In this document: in pieces, positions 8,719-18,412 of the stretch | How positions within the stretch are numbered: position 1 is the first letter of the stretch | How the letters are laid out: each line of letters starts with the position of its first letter | From: Streptomyces aculeolatus | GTDB taxonomy: Bacteria; Actinomycetota; Actinomycetes; Streptomycetales; Streptomycetaceae | Direction: 5' to 3' | Assembly (NCBI RefSeq): GCF_020400605.1 | Contig: NZ_JAINRD010000008.1 | Span: forward strand, 186,001-250,000 | DNA length: 64,000 nucleotides | Translations under genes and position numbers: made by a program | Notes under the pieces: generated by a model | Seen by the model: only the letters and a program-made list of their open reading frames with translations | What the model was told of the DNA's origin: nothing | Database searches by the model: none

Positions 8719-8918
8719 TAGGGTCTGTCGTTTGGATCTTCGCCGGGCTCGCGGCGGCTGGCACCGCTCCCCCACAGCGCGCAGAGCGCGCGTGGGCGGT
8801 ACCCCCAGCCGCGTTGTCGTCGGTCGACGACGCTCCGCGTCGCCTCCCTCCTCCGCCTTGCGATGCACGGCACCAGCCGCCGCTCCCTGATCCGGCAAGA
8901 CCCAAACGACAGACCCTA
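8719..8918. mobile_element. MITE-like element with TA ends
   Basis: A 200-bp segment bounded by 20-bp terminal inverted repeats, GGGTCTGTCGTTTGGATCTT on the left (8721-8740) and its complement with one mismatch on the right (8897-8916). Both ends are flanked by TA, the target duplication typical of IS630/Tc1-mariner-type transposition. The interior is rich in further dyads (for example CGACGCTCCGCGTCG near 8828-8842) and has no transposase. From memory, closely similar repeats recur in intergenic DNA of Streptomyces genomes. The right-hand TA forms part of the TAG stop of the aldo/keto reductase gene. Confidence 0.72.
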
Positions 8919-9887
8919 CGACCAGGGCGTGGCGGCGCGCCGCTGCCAGTAGTCGGCGGCCGGCTCGGCGAGCGCCGCGAGGCGGTCGCACTGCGCGGAG
9001 TCGAGGTCGACGGCGGCGGCGGCGAGGTTGGAGTGCAGCTGCGCGGTGGTGGCGGCGCCGGAGAGGACGACGCCGGCCCACGGCTGCCGCAGCACCGCGG
9101 CGAGCGCGACGGCGTCGGGCTCCGCGCCGGTCTCGGCGGCGACGGCGAGCAGCTCCGCGGGCGCGTCGGCGCCGGCGAGCCGGCCGTTCGCGACGCCCTC
9201 CTTGACGATCACCGTCAGCCCGGCGTCGTGCGCCTCGGCGAGCGCCTCGCCGACCGCGGGCTCCAGCACGTTGTACGTGCTCTGCACCGTGTGGAACAGC
9301 CGCTCGCCGTCGACGGTGATCTCCATTGCCGCGCGTACGGCCGCGGCCTGCTCGGGACCGCTGGTGGAGAAGCCGACGGTCACGCCGTCCGCGGCGAGCG
9401 CCGCGAGGCGCGCGTGCAGGCCGGTGTCGGTCAGCGCAGGGCTGTCGGGCGTGACGGAGTGGATCTGGTAGAGGTCGAGGCGGTCGCCGAGGAGCTGCGC
9501 GGACTCCTCGCGCTGGCGGTCGAAGGCGTCGGGGCCGTGGTCCTTGACCTCGTGCACCTCGGCGTCCGTGCGCCAGTCGCCGACGTACGCGTAGCCCCAC
9601 TTGCTGCCGACGACCGCGTCCCGGGCGTCGGGGCGCTGCCGCAGCCAGTCGGCGAGGAACTCCTCGGCGCGGCCGTAGGAGCGGGCGGCGTCGAAGTACC
9701 GCACGCCCTGGGCGTACGCGGCGTCCAGCAGCTCGTGGGTGCGGGCGCGCATGTCCTCGACGCCCCGCCCCTCCGGGAGGTCTCCGGCGCGGCCGGTAGT
9801 GAGGTAGGCGGGGCGGCCCACGGCGGCGAGCCCGAAGCCGATGTGGGCGGCGGGCGTCGTCACTGCGGCCAGTCGGTCGAAGGCCAT
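8916..9887 (-). CDS. Aldo/keto reductase
   Basis: NADPH-dependent oxidoreductase of the AKR superfamily, 323 residues. It has the catalytic region YFDAARSYGRAEEFL (Asp/Tyr, about residues 60-74), VVGSKWGYAYVG with the catalytic lysine, and LDLYQIHSVT with the active-site histidine. C-terminal cofactor-binding segments include VVLSGAATTAQLHSN. ATG at 9887 follows AGGAG with 7 nt spacing. The TAG stop falls on the edge of the MITE-like element. Its substrate is unknown and there is no operon partner. Confidence 0.9.
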   Translation of the reverse strand: MAFDRLAAVTTPAAHIGFGLAAVGRPAYLTTGRAGDLPEGRGVEDMRARTHELLDAAYAQGVRYFDAARSYGRAEEFLADWLRQRPDARDAVVGSKWGYAYVGDWRTDAEVHEVKDHGPDAFDRQREESAQLLGDRLDLYQIHSVTPDSPALTDTGLHARLAALAADGVTVGFSTSGPEQAAAVRAAMEITVDGERLFHTVQSTYNVLEPAVGEALAEAHDAGLTVIVKEGVANGRLAGADAPAELLAVAAETGAEPDAVALAAVLRQPWAGVVLSGAATTAQLHSNLAAAAVDLDSAQCDRLAALAEPAADYWQRRAATPWS

Positions 9888-9997
9888 CGCGGGCTCCTAC
9901 GTCCTCGGTGCGGCTGTCAGGCCAGTCCACCGTAGAAGACGAGCCGCGCCCGGGCGCGCCCGACACGGGTTTCCGCCGTGCCGGGCCGCCCGCTCCG

Positions 9998-11458
9998 CTA
10001 CGCCCCGGGGCCGGCCTGCCGCGTCGCCGCCGCCCACCGCACCTGCGCGGCCACGTCCTGCTTGACCTCGGCGAGCTGCACCGCGACCGCCGCGGGGGCG
10101 GTGCCGCCGCGGGCGTCGCGCGCGGCGAGGGCGCCGGGGACGGTGAGCACGGTGCGCACCTCGGGCGTCAGATGCGGCGAGACCTTCGCGAACTGCTCGT
10201 CCGTGAGCTGGTCCAGCTCGATGCCCTCTGCCTCGCAGACCTTGACGCACTCCCCCGCGCTCTCGTGCGCGACGCGGAACGGCACGCCCTGCTTGACCAT
10301 CCACTCGGCGATGTCGGTGGCCAGCGAGAAGCCGGCCGGGGCCAGCTCCTCCAGCCGCTCCCGGTTGACCGTGAGCGTGGCCATCATGCCGGTGAAGGCG
10401 GGCAGCAGGACCTCCAGGGTGTCGATGGAGTCGAAGACCGGCTCCTTGTCCTCCTGCAGATCGCGGTTGTACGCGAGCGGGAGGGCCTTGAGCGTCGCCA
10501 TCAGCCCGGTGAGGTTGCCGATGAGCCGGCCCGACTTGCCGCGCGCCAGCTCGGCGATGTCCGGGTTCTTCTTCTGCGGCATGATCGAGCTGCCGGTGGA
10601 GAAGGAGTCGTGCAGGGTGACGAAGGAGAACTCCTTCGTGGCCCAGAGGATGACCTCCTCCGCGATGCGGGAGACGTCGATGCCGATCATCGCGGTGACG
10701 AACGCGAACTCCGCGGCGAAGTCCCGGGCCGCCGTGCCGTCGATGGAGTTGCCCGACGAGCCGCGCTCGAAGCCCAGCTCCGCGGCGACGGCCTCGGGGT
10801 CCAGGCCCAGCGAGGAGCCGGCGAGCGCGCCGGACCCGTAGGGCGAGACGGCCGTGCGCTCGTCCCACTGCCGCAGCCGCTCGGCGTCCCGGGAGAGCGC
10901 CTGGGCGTGCGCGAGCACGTGGTGGGCGAAGAGGACGGGCTGCGCGTGCTGGAGGTGCGTACGGCCCGGCATGGCGACGTCCGGGTGCGCCTCGGCGAGG
11001 CCGACGAGGGCCTCCTGCAGCTCGGCGAGCAGGCCGCCGAGGGTGCGGGCGTGGTCGCGCAGGTACATCCGGAAGAGGGTGGCGACCTGGTCGTTGCGGG
11101 ACCGGCCGGCGCGCAGCTTGCCGCCCAGCTCCGGGCCGAGCCGCTCCAGCAGGCCGCGTTCGAGCGCGGTGTGCACGTCCTCGTCGGCGATGGTGGCGGT
11201 GAACACGCCGGTCTGGACGTCCGTCTCCAGGTGGTCGAGCCCTGCGAGCATCCGCGTCAGCTCGTCCGGGGTCAGCAGACCGGCCCGGGACAGCACCCGC
11301 GCGTGCGCGCGGGAGCCGGCGATGTCGTACGGGGCGAGCCGCATGTCGAAGTGGACGGACGCGGAGAGCCGCTCCAGCGCCGCGGCGGGGCCGTCGGCGA
11401 ACCGGCCGCCCCAGAGCTTCACGTCCTGCGGCGGCGTGCCGGGGGCGTCGTCGCTCAC
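9998..11458 (-). CDS. argH: Argininosuccinate lyase
   Basis: Last step of arginine biosynthesis: argininosuccinate to arginine and fumarate. The 486-residue protein has the superfamily signature GSSIMPQKKNPD and the N-terminal KLWGGRF and LRAGRSRNDQVAT segments. Its GTG start overlaps the argG stop by 4 bp (GTGA), so the two final enzymes of the pathway are translationally coupled. The remaining arg genes lie 5 kb away in a separate operon. Confidence 0.97.
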   Translation of the reverse strand: MSDDAPGTPPQDVKLWGGRFADGPAAALERLSASVHFDMRLAPYDIAGSRAHARVLSRAGLLTPDELTRMLAGLDHLETDVQTGVFTATIADEDVHTALERGLLERLGPELGGKLRAGRSRNDQVATLFRMYLRDHARTLGGLLAELQEALVGLAEAHPDVAMPGRTHLQHAQPVLFAHHVLAHAQALSRDAERLRQWDERTAVSPYGSGALAGSSLGLDPEAVAAELGFERGSSGNSIDGTAARDFAAEFAFVTAMIGIDVSRIAEEVILWATKEFSFVTLHDSFSTGSSIMPQKKNPDIAELARGKSGRLIGNLTGLMATLKALPLAYNRDLQEDKEPVFDSIDTLEVLLPAFTGMMATLTVNRERLEELAPAGFSLATDIAEWMVKQGVPFRVAHESAGECVKVCEAEGIELDQLTDEQFAKVSPHLTPEVRTVLTVPGALAARDARGGTAPAAVAVQLAEVKQDVAAQVRWAAATRQAGPGA

Positions 11459-12651
11459 TGGGCCAGGTCCCGGCCGGCCGCGATCTTCGAGGACAGGCCG
11501 AAGATCTCGATGAAGCCCTTGGACATCGACTGGTCGAAGGTGTCACCCGTGTCGTACGTCGCGAGGTTGAAGTCGTACAGCGAGGCGGGCGAGCGCCGGC
11601 CGGTGACGACGGCCCTGCCGCCGTGCAGCGTCATCCTGATCTCGCCGGTGACGTGCTCGTTCGCCTCCTGGATGAAGCCGTCCAGGGCCCGCTTGAGCGG
11701 CGAGAACCACAGGCCGTCGTAGACCAGCTCGCCCCACCGCTGCTCGACCTGCCGCTTGTAGCGCGCCAGCTCCCGCTCGACGGTGACGTTCTCCAGCTCC
11801 TGGTGGGCGGTGATCAGCGCGATGGCGCCGGGCGCCTCGTAGACCTCCCGGGACTTGATGCCCACGAGCCGGTCCTCGACCATGTCGATCCGGCCGACGC
11901 CCTGGGCGCCGGCCCGCTCGTTGAGCTGCTGGATGGCCTGCAGCACGGTCACGGGGCGGCCGTCGAGGGCCACGGGCACGCCGCGCTCGAAGGTGACGAC
12001 GACCTCGTCGGCCTCGCGGGCCGCGGCGGGGTTCTGGGTGTACTCGTAGACGTCCTCGATCGGGGCGTTCCAGATGTCCTCCAGGAAGCCGGTCTCGACG
12101 GCCCGGCCGAAGACGTTCTGGTCGATCGAGTACGGCGACTTCTTGGTGGTCGCGATGGGCAGGCCCTTCTCCTCGCAGAAGGCGATGGCCTTGTCCCGGG
12201 TCATGGCGTAGTCCCGGACGGGGGCGATGCACTTCAGGCCCGGGGCCAGGGAGGAGATGCCGGCCTCGAACCGCACCTGGTCGTTGCCCTTGCCGGTGCA
12301 GCCGTGGGCGACGGTGCCGGCGCCGTGCTTCTCGGCGGCGGCGACGAGGTGCTTGACGATGGTGGGCCGGGAGAGCGCGGAGACCAGCGGGTAGCGGTCC
12401 ATGTACAGGGCGTTGGCCTTGATCGCCGGGAGGCAGTACTCGTCGGCGAACTCGTCCCTGGCGTCGGCGACCTCGGCCTCCACGGCGCCGCAGGCCAGCG
12501 CGCGCTTGCGGATCACGTCGAGGTCCTCGCCGCCCTGGCCGACGTCCACGGCGACGGCGACGACCTCGGCACCCGTCTCCTCGGCGATCCAGCCGATGGC
12601 GACGGAGGTGTCCAGGCCGCCCGAGTAGGCGAGTACGACGCGCTCGGTCAC
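11455..12651 (-). CDS. argG: Argininosuccinate synthase
   Basis: ATP-dependent ligation of citrulline and aspartate. The 398-residue protein begins with the PP-loop AYSGGLDTSV (residues 8-17) and contains the family segments HGCTGKGNDQVRFE and IDQNVFGR. I chose the GTG at 12651 since AAGGAG lies 6 nt upstream; earlier in-frame ATG codons have no ribosome site and fall in the operator region. It is coupled to argH. A 7-bp inverted repeat upstream is a candidate ArgR target. Confidence 0.96.
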   Translation of the reverse strand: MTERVVLAYSGGLDTSVAIGWIAEETGAEVVAVAVDVGQGGEDLDVIRKRALACGAVEAEVADARDEFADEYCLPAIKANALYMDRYPLVSALSRPTIVKHLVAAAEKHGAGTVAHGCTGKGNDQVRFEAGISSLAPGLKCIAPVRDYAMTRDKAIAFCEEKGLPIATTKKSPYSIDQNVFGRAVETGFLEDIWNAPIEDVYEYTQNPAAAREADEVVVTFERGVPVALDGRPVTVLQAIQQLNERAGAQGVGRIDMVEDRLVGIKSREVYEAPGAIALITAHQELENVTVERELARYKRQVEQRWGELVYDGLWFSPLKRALDGFIQEANEHVTGEIRMTLHGGRAVVTGRRSPASLYDFNLATYDTGDTFDQSMSKGFIEIFGLSSKIAAGRDLAQ

Positions 12652-12667
12652 GGGAGTCTCCTTAGGA

Positions 12668-12695
12668 TGCATACGCTGACCGGAATAAGTATGCA
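12668..12695 (-). promoter_or_regulatory. Candidate ArgR operator upstream of argG
   Basis: Perfect inverted repeat TGCATAC / GTATGCA with a 14-bp spacer, 17-44 bp upstream of the argG start. TGCATA-type half sites are what I expect of actinobacterial ARG boxes, and argR is encoded 5 kb away. The assignment is inference. Confidence 0.5.
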
Positions 12696-12736
12696 GCACT
12701 CCGTATGGTTCGTCAAAACGCCGCGCCCGCGGCGGG

Positions 12737-12772
12737 CCGCCCGGCCGGAGGACAGTGCCTCCGGCCGGGCGG
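12737..12772. terminator. Strong hairpin after the dicarboxylate transporter gene
   Basis: A perfect 15-bp GC stem with a 6-nt loop (ACAGTG), 22 bp past the transporter stop and before the argG promoter. It should stop transporter transcripts from entering argGH. No clear T tract follows, as is usual in Streptomyces. Confidence 0.75.
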
Positions 12773-12793
12773 TACGGACTCCGTGGAGCCCCG

Positions 12794-14401
12794 CTAGCCG
12801 ATGCCGGTGACCTCCACCATCAGCGGCAGCCCCAGGATGATCAGGATGATGCCGAGGACGTCGAAGCCCGCCCCGGAGCGGATCATCGTGGTGATCGGCA
12901 CGACGCCGGAGCCGTAGGCGATGGCGTTCTGCGGCGTCGAGACCGGCAGCATGAAGCCGAAGGACGCGGCGAAGGTCGCGGCCAGCGCCGGCACGAACGG
13001 ATCGACCTCGGCGGCCATGGCGATCGGGATGATGATGGGCACCACCACCGCCGCCGAGGCCGTGTTGCTCGTTGTCTCCGAGACGATCACCGCCAGCACC
13101 GCCGCGAAGACCGTGATGGTGAAGACGCTGGAGAAGCCGAGCAGGTCGTTGGACTCCTTGCCGATGGTCTCGGCCAGGCCGGTGTCCGCGAGCAGCGAGC
13201 CGAAGATGATGCCGGTGCCGAAGAGCAGGATCGTGCCCCAGTCGATACGGGCCGCGTCGCTCCAGTTGAGGGTGGACTCGCGGCGCGCCCAGTTCGTCGG
13301 CAGGATGAACAGCAGCGCGGCGCCGAGCACGGCGACGATGCCCTCGTCGAGCCGGTCGCTGACGGTGGTGTACGCGGACGCCTCGGTGCCCACGGCGAGC
13401 GCCACGATGCCCGGGGTGATCCACAGCGCCACGGTGATGCCGAAGGCGATCAGCGTGTTCCACTCGGCGCGCGAGAACTTGCCGAGCGCCGCGCGCTGCT
13501 CGCGCACGTACTCCTCCACGCCCTCGATCCGCCGGATCTCCGGCTTGTTGAGCAGCAGCAGGACGACGACCAGGACGACGAACATGCAGGCGCACAGCGG
13601 CAGCGCGGTGGCCGTCCACTCGGCGAAGGAGATCTTCTCGCCGGTCGCCTCCTCGATCAGGCCGCGGCCGATGAGGTTGGGCGGGCTGCCCACCGGGGTG
13701 AGCAGGCCGCCGACGCTGGCGCCGTACGCGAGCATGAGCACCAGCGCGGCGCCGATGCGCAGCCGCGTGGGGTCGAAGTCCTGCTCCACCAGGCCGCGGT
13801 CCTGGAGCATCTTGGCGATGACCGTGAGGATGCCCAGGGCGGTGGGCAGCAGCATCGCCACCGTCGCGGTGTTGGAGACGAACGCCGACAGCAGGCAGGT
13901 GATCACGCCGAAGGCGGCGATCAGCCGGAACGTCGAGCGGCCGACCCCCGGCAGGCCCAGGATCCAGAACGCGAACCGGCGGGCCACGCCGTGCTTGAGC
14001 ATCGCCTGGGCGAGGATGAACGCGCCGATGAACGTGAAGATGGTCGAGGACCCGAAGGGGGCCAGCGCGTCGTCCGGCGGCACCACGCCGAGGACGACGA
14101 TCGCGCCGACGCCGATGAGCCCGCCCACCGGGATCGGCACGGGCTCGGTGACCCACAGCACGATGACGCCGAGCAGGATGCCGGCCAGTGTCTGCTGGCT
14201 CGACGCCATGTCGAGCGGGAGCGCGAGGAATATGACGGAGACCAGCGGGGCCAGCCAGAAGCCGGTGGTCCGCCGCCCCCGCTCGAACTTCTCCTCCTGC
14301 GGCGAGAGTTTCTGCTCACCGAGACTGCGGTATGTCGCGTGGCCGAGCAGTGCCTGCTCGACGTCGGTCTTGGTAGGTTGCGCCGTTTCGTCGGACTTCA
14401 T
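12794..14401 (-). CDS. DASS-family (SLC13) anion/dicarboxylate transporter
   Basis: Polytopic 535-residue membrane protein that probably moves C4-dicarboxylates or similar anions with sodium. About 70 cytoplasmic residues precede repeated hydrophobic helices. It has the pattern SxxxNTATVAMLLP in the first half and VSETTSNTASAAVVVPI in the second, the paired SNT substrate motifs of the family, plus GGLLTPVGSPPNLIG. ATG at 14401 follows GGAGGG. The divergent neighbour is a tartrate/D-malate dehydrogenase-like enzyme, which supports a hydroxy-dicarboxylate substrate (inference). Confidence 0.88.
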   Translation of the reverse strand: MKSDETAQPTKTDVEQALLGHATYRSLGEQKLSPQEEKFERGRRTTGFWLAPLVSVIFLALPLDMASSQQTLAGILLGVIVLWVTEPVPIPVGGLIGVGAIVVLGVVPPDDALAPFGSSTIFTFIGAFILAQAMLKHGVARRFAFWILGLPGVGRSTFRLIAAFGVITCLLSAFVSNTATVAMLLPTALGILTVIAKMLQDRGLVEQDFDPTRLRIGAALVLMLAYGASVGGLLTPVGSPPNLIGRGLIEEATGEKISFAEWTATALPLCACMFVVLVVVLLLLNKPEIRRIEGVEEYVREQRAALGKFSRAEWNTLIAFGITVALWITPGIVALAVGTEASAYTTVSDRLDEGIVAVLGAALLFILPTNWARRESTLNWSDAARIDWGTILLFGTGIIFGSLLADTGLAETIGKESNDLLGFSSVFTITVFAAVLAVIVSETTSNTASAAVVVPIIIPIAMAAEVDPFVPALAATFAASFGFMLPVSTPQNAIAYGSGVVPITTMIRSGAGFDVLGIILIILGLPLMVEVTGIG

Positions 14402-14486
14402 CGTCCCTCCGGATAACCGTGCGGCCTGGCTTACATTCAGGGCTGCTCCGTAAGGTGGGGCACAACTCGGCTGAGGGGAAGGGGTC

Positions 14487-15542
<1,056 letters not shown>

Positions 15543-15651
15543 CGGCACGCGGCGCGCGGCGCGCAGGCGTGGCGGAGCGCGGCGCGCGGCCCGCGGTCTC
15601 GCACTGCGAAACTCCGCGCGCCGCGGCCGCCCCGCGCCGCACACTCGGCGC

Positions 15652-16236
15652 ATGGGGAAAACGTACGAACGCATCGACGGCCGGCTGCGCGCCTTCATCG
15701 AGGCGCAGCACATGTTCTTCACGGCGACCGCGCCACTCGCGGCGGACGGCACCGTGAACCTCTCACCGAAGGGGCTGACGGGCTCGTTCGCCGTCCTCGA
15801 CGACCGGACCGTGGCCTACCTCGACTTCGCCGGCAGCAACGCCGAGACCATCGCGCACCTGCGGGAGAACGGCAGGATCACGCTGATGTGGTGCGCCTTC
15901 CAGGGCCCGCCGAACATCGTGCGGGTGCACGGCAGCGGTGAGCCCGTCTTCCGCGACGACCCGCGCTTCCCCGCCCTGCTCGGGCACTTCCCCGCCATCG
16001 ACCCGTCCCGGCACGGGCTGCGGGCGGTCGTCGTCGTGACCGCCGAACTGATCCGCGACACCTGCGGCTACGCTGTGCCCTTCATGGCCTACGAAGCCGA
16101 CCGCGACCTGCACGGCAGGCGGTTCGAGCGGGAGGACGACGCCGGGCTGGACGCGTACTTCCGCAAGAAGGAGCACATCGCCGCCAGCCTCGACGGCCTG
16201 CCGGGGCTTCCGCTGCCGCTGCCGCCCACCCCGTGA
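15652..16236 (+). CDS. Pyridoxamine 5'-phosphate oxidase-fold protein
   Basis: A 194-residue cytoplasmic flavin- or cofactor-binding split-barrel protein. The pattern GTVNLSPKG near residue 38, VAYLDFAGSN, and a central strand ITLMWCAFQGPPNIVRVHG are typical of this PNPOx-like subgroup. True PdxH residues are not complete, so it is unlikely to be the vitamin B6 enzyme. It overlaps the following acetyltransferase gene by 4 bp and is probably co-translated with it. Confidence 0.75.
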   Translation: MGKTYERIDGRLRAFIEAQHMFFTATAPLAADGTVNLSPKGLTGSFAVLDDRTVAYLDFAGSNAETIAHLRENGRITLMWCAFQGPPNIVRVHGSGEPVFRDDPRFPALLGHFPAIDPSRHGLRAVVVVTAELIRDTCGYAVPFMAYEADRDLHGRRFEREDDAGLDAYFRKKEHIAASLDGLPGLPLPLPPTP

Positions 16237-16811
16237 CCGAGAAGAGAGCCGCACTGATGCTGAGCACACCCCTGGCCGAAGGCGCGGAACTGACCACGCT
16301 GGAGCCGTGGCAGGCCGCGGAGCTGGTCGCGTTCACCGACCGCAACCGGGCACACCTGGAGCCGTGGCTGCCCTGGGCGCACGCCGTCACCGACGAGGCC
16401 GGCGCCCGCCGCTTCCTCCAGGCGTACGCGGACAAGCAGGCCCGCGACGCCGGCCGGATGTTCGCCATCCGGCTGGACGGCGAGCTGGTCGGCGGCATGA
16501 TCTACCGGCTCTTCGACACCGAGCAGGGCTCCTGCGAGCTGGGCGCCTGGCTGTCGCCGGAGGCGCAGGGCCGCGGGCTGGTCACCCAGGCGTCGCGCCG
16601 GATGATCGACTGGGCGGTGGGCGTACGGGGCCTGTCCCGCGTCGAGTGGTTGGTCGACCCGGCGAACAAGGCCAGCATCGCGGTCGCGAAGCGGCTGGGG
16701 ATGAGCCACGAGGGGACGCTGCGCAGCCTGTTCGAGATGGCGGGGAAGCGGCACGACCTGGAGGTGTGGTCGCTGCTGAGTCACGAGTGGCAGGCAGCGC
16801 AGGGCGGTTGA
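16233..16811 (+). CDS. RimJ/RimL-type GNAT N-acetyltransferase
   Basis: A 192-residue acetyl-CoA-dependent transferase. It has the GNAT layout with LEPWLPWAH near the N-terminus, CELGAWLSPEAQGRGLV (acetyl-CoA pyrophosphate loop, motif A) and VDPANKASIAVAKRLGM (motif B). Its GTG start at 16233 overlaps the upstream stop (GTGA); an ATG at 16257 is a second possible start. The acceptor could be a ribosomal protein N-terminus or a small amine. Confidence 0.82.
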   Translation: MTEKRAALMLSTPLAEGAELTTLEPWQAAELVAFTDRNRAHLEPWLPWAHAVTDEAGARRFLQAYADKQARDAGRMFAIRLDGELVGGMIYRLFDTEQGSCELGAWLSPEAQGRGLVTQASRRMIDWAVGVRGLSRVEWLVDPANKASIAVAKRLGMSHEGTLRSLFEMAGKRHDLEVWSLLSHEWQAAQGG

Positions 16812-16856
16812 GGCGGTCGCGGTTGCCGGGTCGGGGCGGATCGCCGGCGGGCCGGG

Positions 16857-17417
16857 TCAGCGGCGGTGCAGTACGTGGTCGACGACCTGCTGGATCTCGG
16901 CGGCGGTGAGTGGTTCGGCCCGTAGCAGCGACTGCAGGCTGAGGCCGTCGAGCGCTGCCGAGAACGCGGCGATCGCGACCGGGTCGCCGGTGAACCGCCC
17001 GGCGATCTCGGCCAGCAGGCCGTGCCAGCGGCCCAGGAGGGGGCGCAGCCCGGGGTTGCGGGCGGCGTAGAGGTACAGGTCGAACTCCGCGGCGCAGCGC
17101 GCGCCGTGCTCGTCCAGGTACGCCGCCAGGTACCGCCCCAGATCGGCGGTGTCGTACTCCTCGGGCAGCGCGGTGGCGAGCGCGGTCGCGTAGGCGTCGA
17201 CGCTGTCGCGCAGCGCGGCGGCCAGCAGGTCGGCGACGGCGGGGAAGTGGTACGTGGCCACCGACTTGGGCACGCCCGCCTCGGCGGCGACGGCCCGGTG
17301 GGTCACCGCGGCGACGCCGCCGCGGCCGATGACGCGGACCGCGGCGGCCAGCAGCAGGCGGCGCCGCTCCTGCCCGCGCTGCACGCGCCCGTCGGCGGCG
17401 CCGGGCTCAGTGCGCAC
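16857..17417 (-). CDS. TetR-family regulator of the SMR efflux gene
   Basis: A 186-residue repressor. The N-terminal helix-turn-helix (about 35-68) reads THRAVAAEAGVPKSVATYHF; the C-terminal ligand domain is helical. It lies downstream of, and overlaps by 11 bp, the SMR transporter gene, so it is co-transcribed with its likely target. A 16-bp dyad upstream of the SMR gene is the probable operator, giving autoregulation. Confidence 0.85.
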   Translation of the reverse strand: MRTEPGAADGRVQRGQERRRLLLAAAVRVIGRGGVAAVTHRAVAAEAGVPKSVATYHFPAVADLLAAALRDSVDAYATALATALPEEYDTADLGRYLAAYLDEHGARCAAEFDLYLYAARNPGLRPLLGRWHGLLAEIAGRFTGDPVAIAAFSAALDGLSLQSLLRAEPLTAAEIQQVVDHVLHRR

Positions 17418-17730
17418 CGCCGGCCTCCAGCGCGACGACGCCGGCGGCGACGAGGACGAGTCCGCCGATCTGTACGCCCGTGAGGCCGTCGCCGAGGAAG
17501 GCGGCGCCGATGAGCGCGACCAGGGCCACGCCGGCGGCGGCCCAGATGCCGTAGGCGATGCCGATGGACATGCCGCGTTTGAGCACCAGGCTGAGCAGGG
17601 TGAAGGCGGTGAGGTAGCCGATGACCACGACGATCGACGGGATGATCTTCGAGAAGCCCTCGGAGAGCCGCAGCGAGACGGTCGCCGTCACCTCGCTGAG
17701 GATGGCACCGATCAGGAGCACGTAGGTCAT
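17407..17730 (-). CDS. SMR-family multidrug/quaternary-ammonium efflux protein
   Basis: A 107-residue inner-membrane antiporter that works as a dimer. It has four hydrophobic helices, the essential acidic residue Glu13 (GAILSEVTATVSLRLSEGF) and the third-helix motif GIAYGIWAAAGV with the conserved Trp. It is co-transcribed with the overlapping tetR gene. A single-gene SMR protein of EmrE/QacE length is likely a homodimer. Confidence 0.9.
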   Translation of the reverse strand: MTYVLLIGAILSEVTATVSLRLSEGFSKIIPSIVVVIGYLTAFTLLSLVLKRGMSIGIAYGIWAAAGVALVALIGAAFLGDGLTGVQIGGLVLVAAGVVALEAGGAH

Positions 17731-17750
17731 CGTCCGCCCTTCCGTCACAG

Positions 17751-17781
17751 GGAAACTAACTGGACACCTGTCCAGGTTTCC
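17751..17781. promoter_or_regulatory. TetR operator upstream of the SMR gene
   Basis: Dyad CTGGACA-CC-TGTCCAG at 17760-17775 (7-bp perfect arms). A second outer match, GGAAAC at 17751-17756 and GTTTCC at 17776-17781, is offset by 3 bp. It lies 30 bp upstream of the SMR start codon, where a repressor would block the promoter. Assignment to the neighbouring TetR protein is inference. Confidence 0.65.
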
Positions 17782-17864
17782 GAGTGTACGGCAGGACACC
17801 GACGGTCTGCGGCTTGTCCCCCGCCACCCCCGGACCGACCTCGCCCCCGCGCGCCCCGCGGGGG

Positions 17865-18389
17865 TCAGCGTTCGCGTTCGGCCAGTTTCAGGAGGTGGTC
17901 TGCCAGGGACTGGCCGCCCGACGGGTCGCGGCTGATGACCATCAGGGTGTCGTCCCCCGCGATCGTGCCGAGGATCGGCGTCAGTTCCGCCGCGTCGATC
18001 GCCGACGCCAGGAACTGCGCGGCGCCCGGCGGCGTGCGCAGCACGACGATGTTCGCGGACGCCTCCGCGGAGATGAGGAGTTCGCCGGCCAGGCGCGCCA
18101 TGCGCTCCTCCTTCGCCGACTCCCCCAGCGGCACCTGCGGGGTGCGGAAGCCGCCCTCGGAGGGGACGGCGTAGATGAGTTCGCCGCCGGTGTTGCGGAT
18201 CTTCACCGCGCCGAGTTCGTCGAGGTCGCGGGAGAGCGTCGCCTGCGTCACCGTCAGGCCGTCGTCGGCGAGGAGCTTGGCCAGCTGGCTCTGCGAGCGG
18301 ACCGGCTGCCGGTTCAGGATGTCGACGATCCTGCGGTGGCGTGCCGTGCGCGTGTGCGGCACGGCCGGACCGTTGTACTCCTCGGACAT
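17865..18389 (-). CDS. argR: Arginine repressor
   Basis: Hexameric arginine-responsive regulator of arg genes. The 174-residue protein has the N-terminal winged helix (RHRRIVDILNRQPVRSQSQL, then VTQATLSRDLDELGAVKI) and the C-terminal arginine-binding domain with TIAGDDTLMVI. I chose the ATG at 18389 because GGAAGG lies 5 nt upstream; a GTG two codons earlier is the alternative. Last gene of argCJBDR. Confidence 0.95.
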   Translation of the reverse strand: MSEEYNGPAVPHTRTARHRRIVDILNRQPVRSQSQLAKLLADDGLTVTQATLSRDLDELGAVKIRNTGGELIYAVPSEGGFRTPQVPLGESAKEERMARLAGELLISAEASANIVVLRTPPGAAQFLASAIDAAELTPILGTIAGDDTLMVISRDPSGGQSLADHLLKLAERER

Positions 18390-18412
18390 CGTCACCTTCC
18401 GGCTCGTCGGGG

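Noticed and set aside
15652..16236. Pyridoxal-phosphate biosynthesis gene pdxH
   Set aside because: Only the general split-barrel fold is visible; PdxH-specific C-terminal residues are not recognisable.
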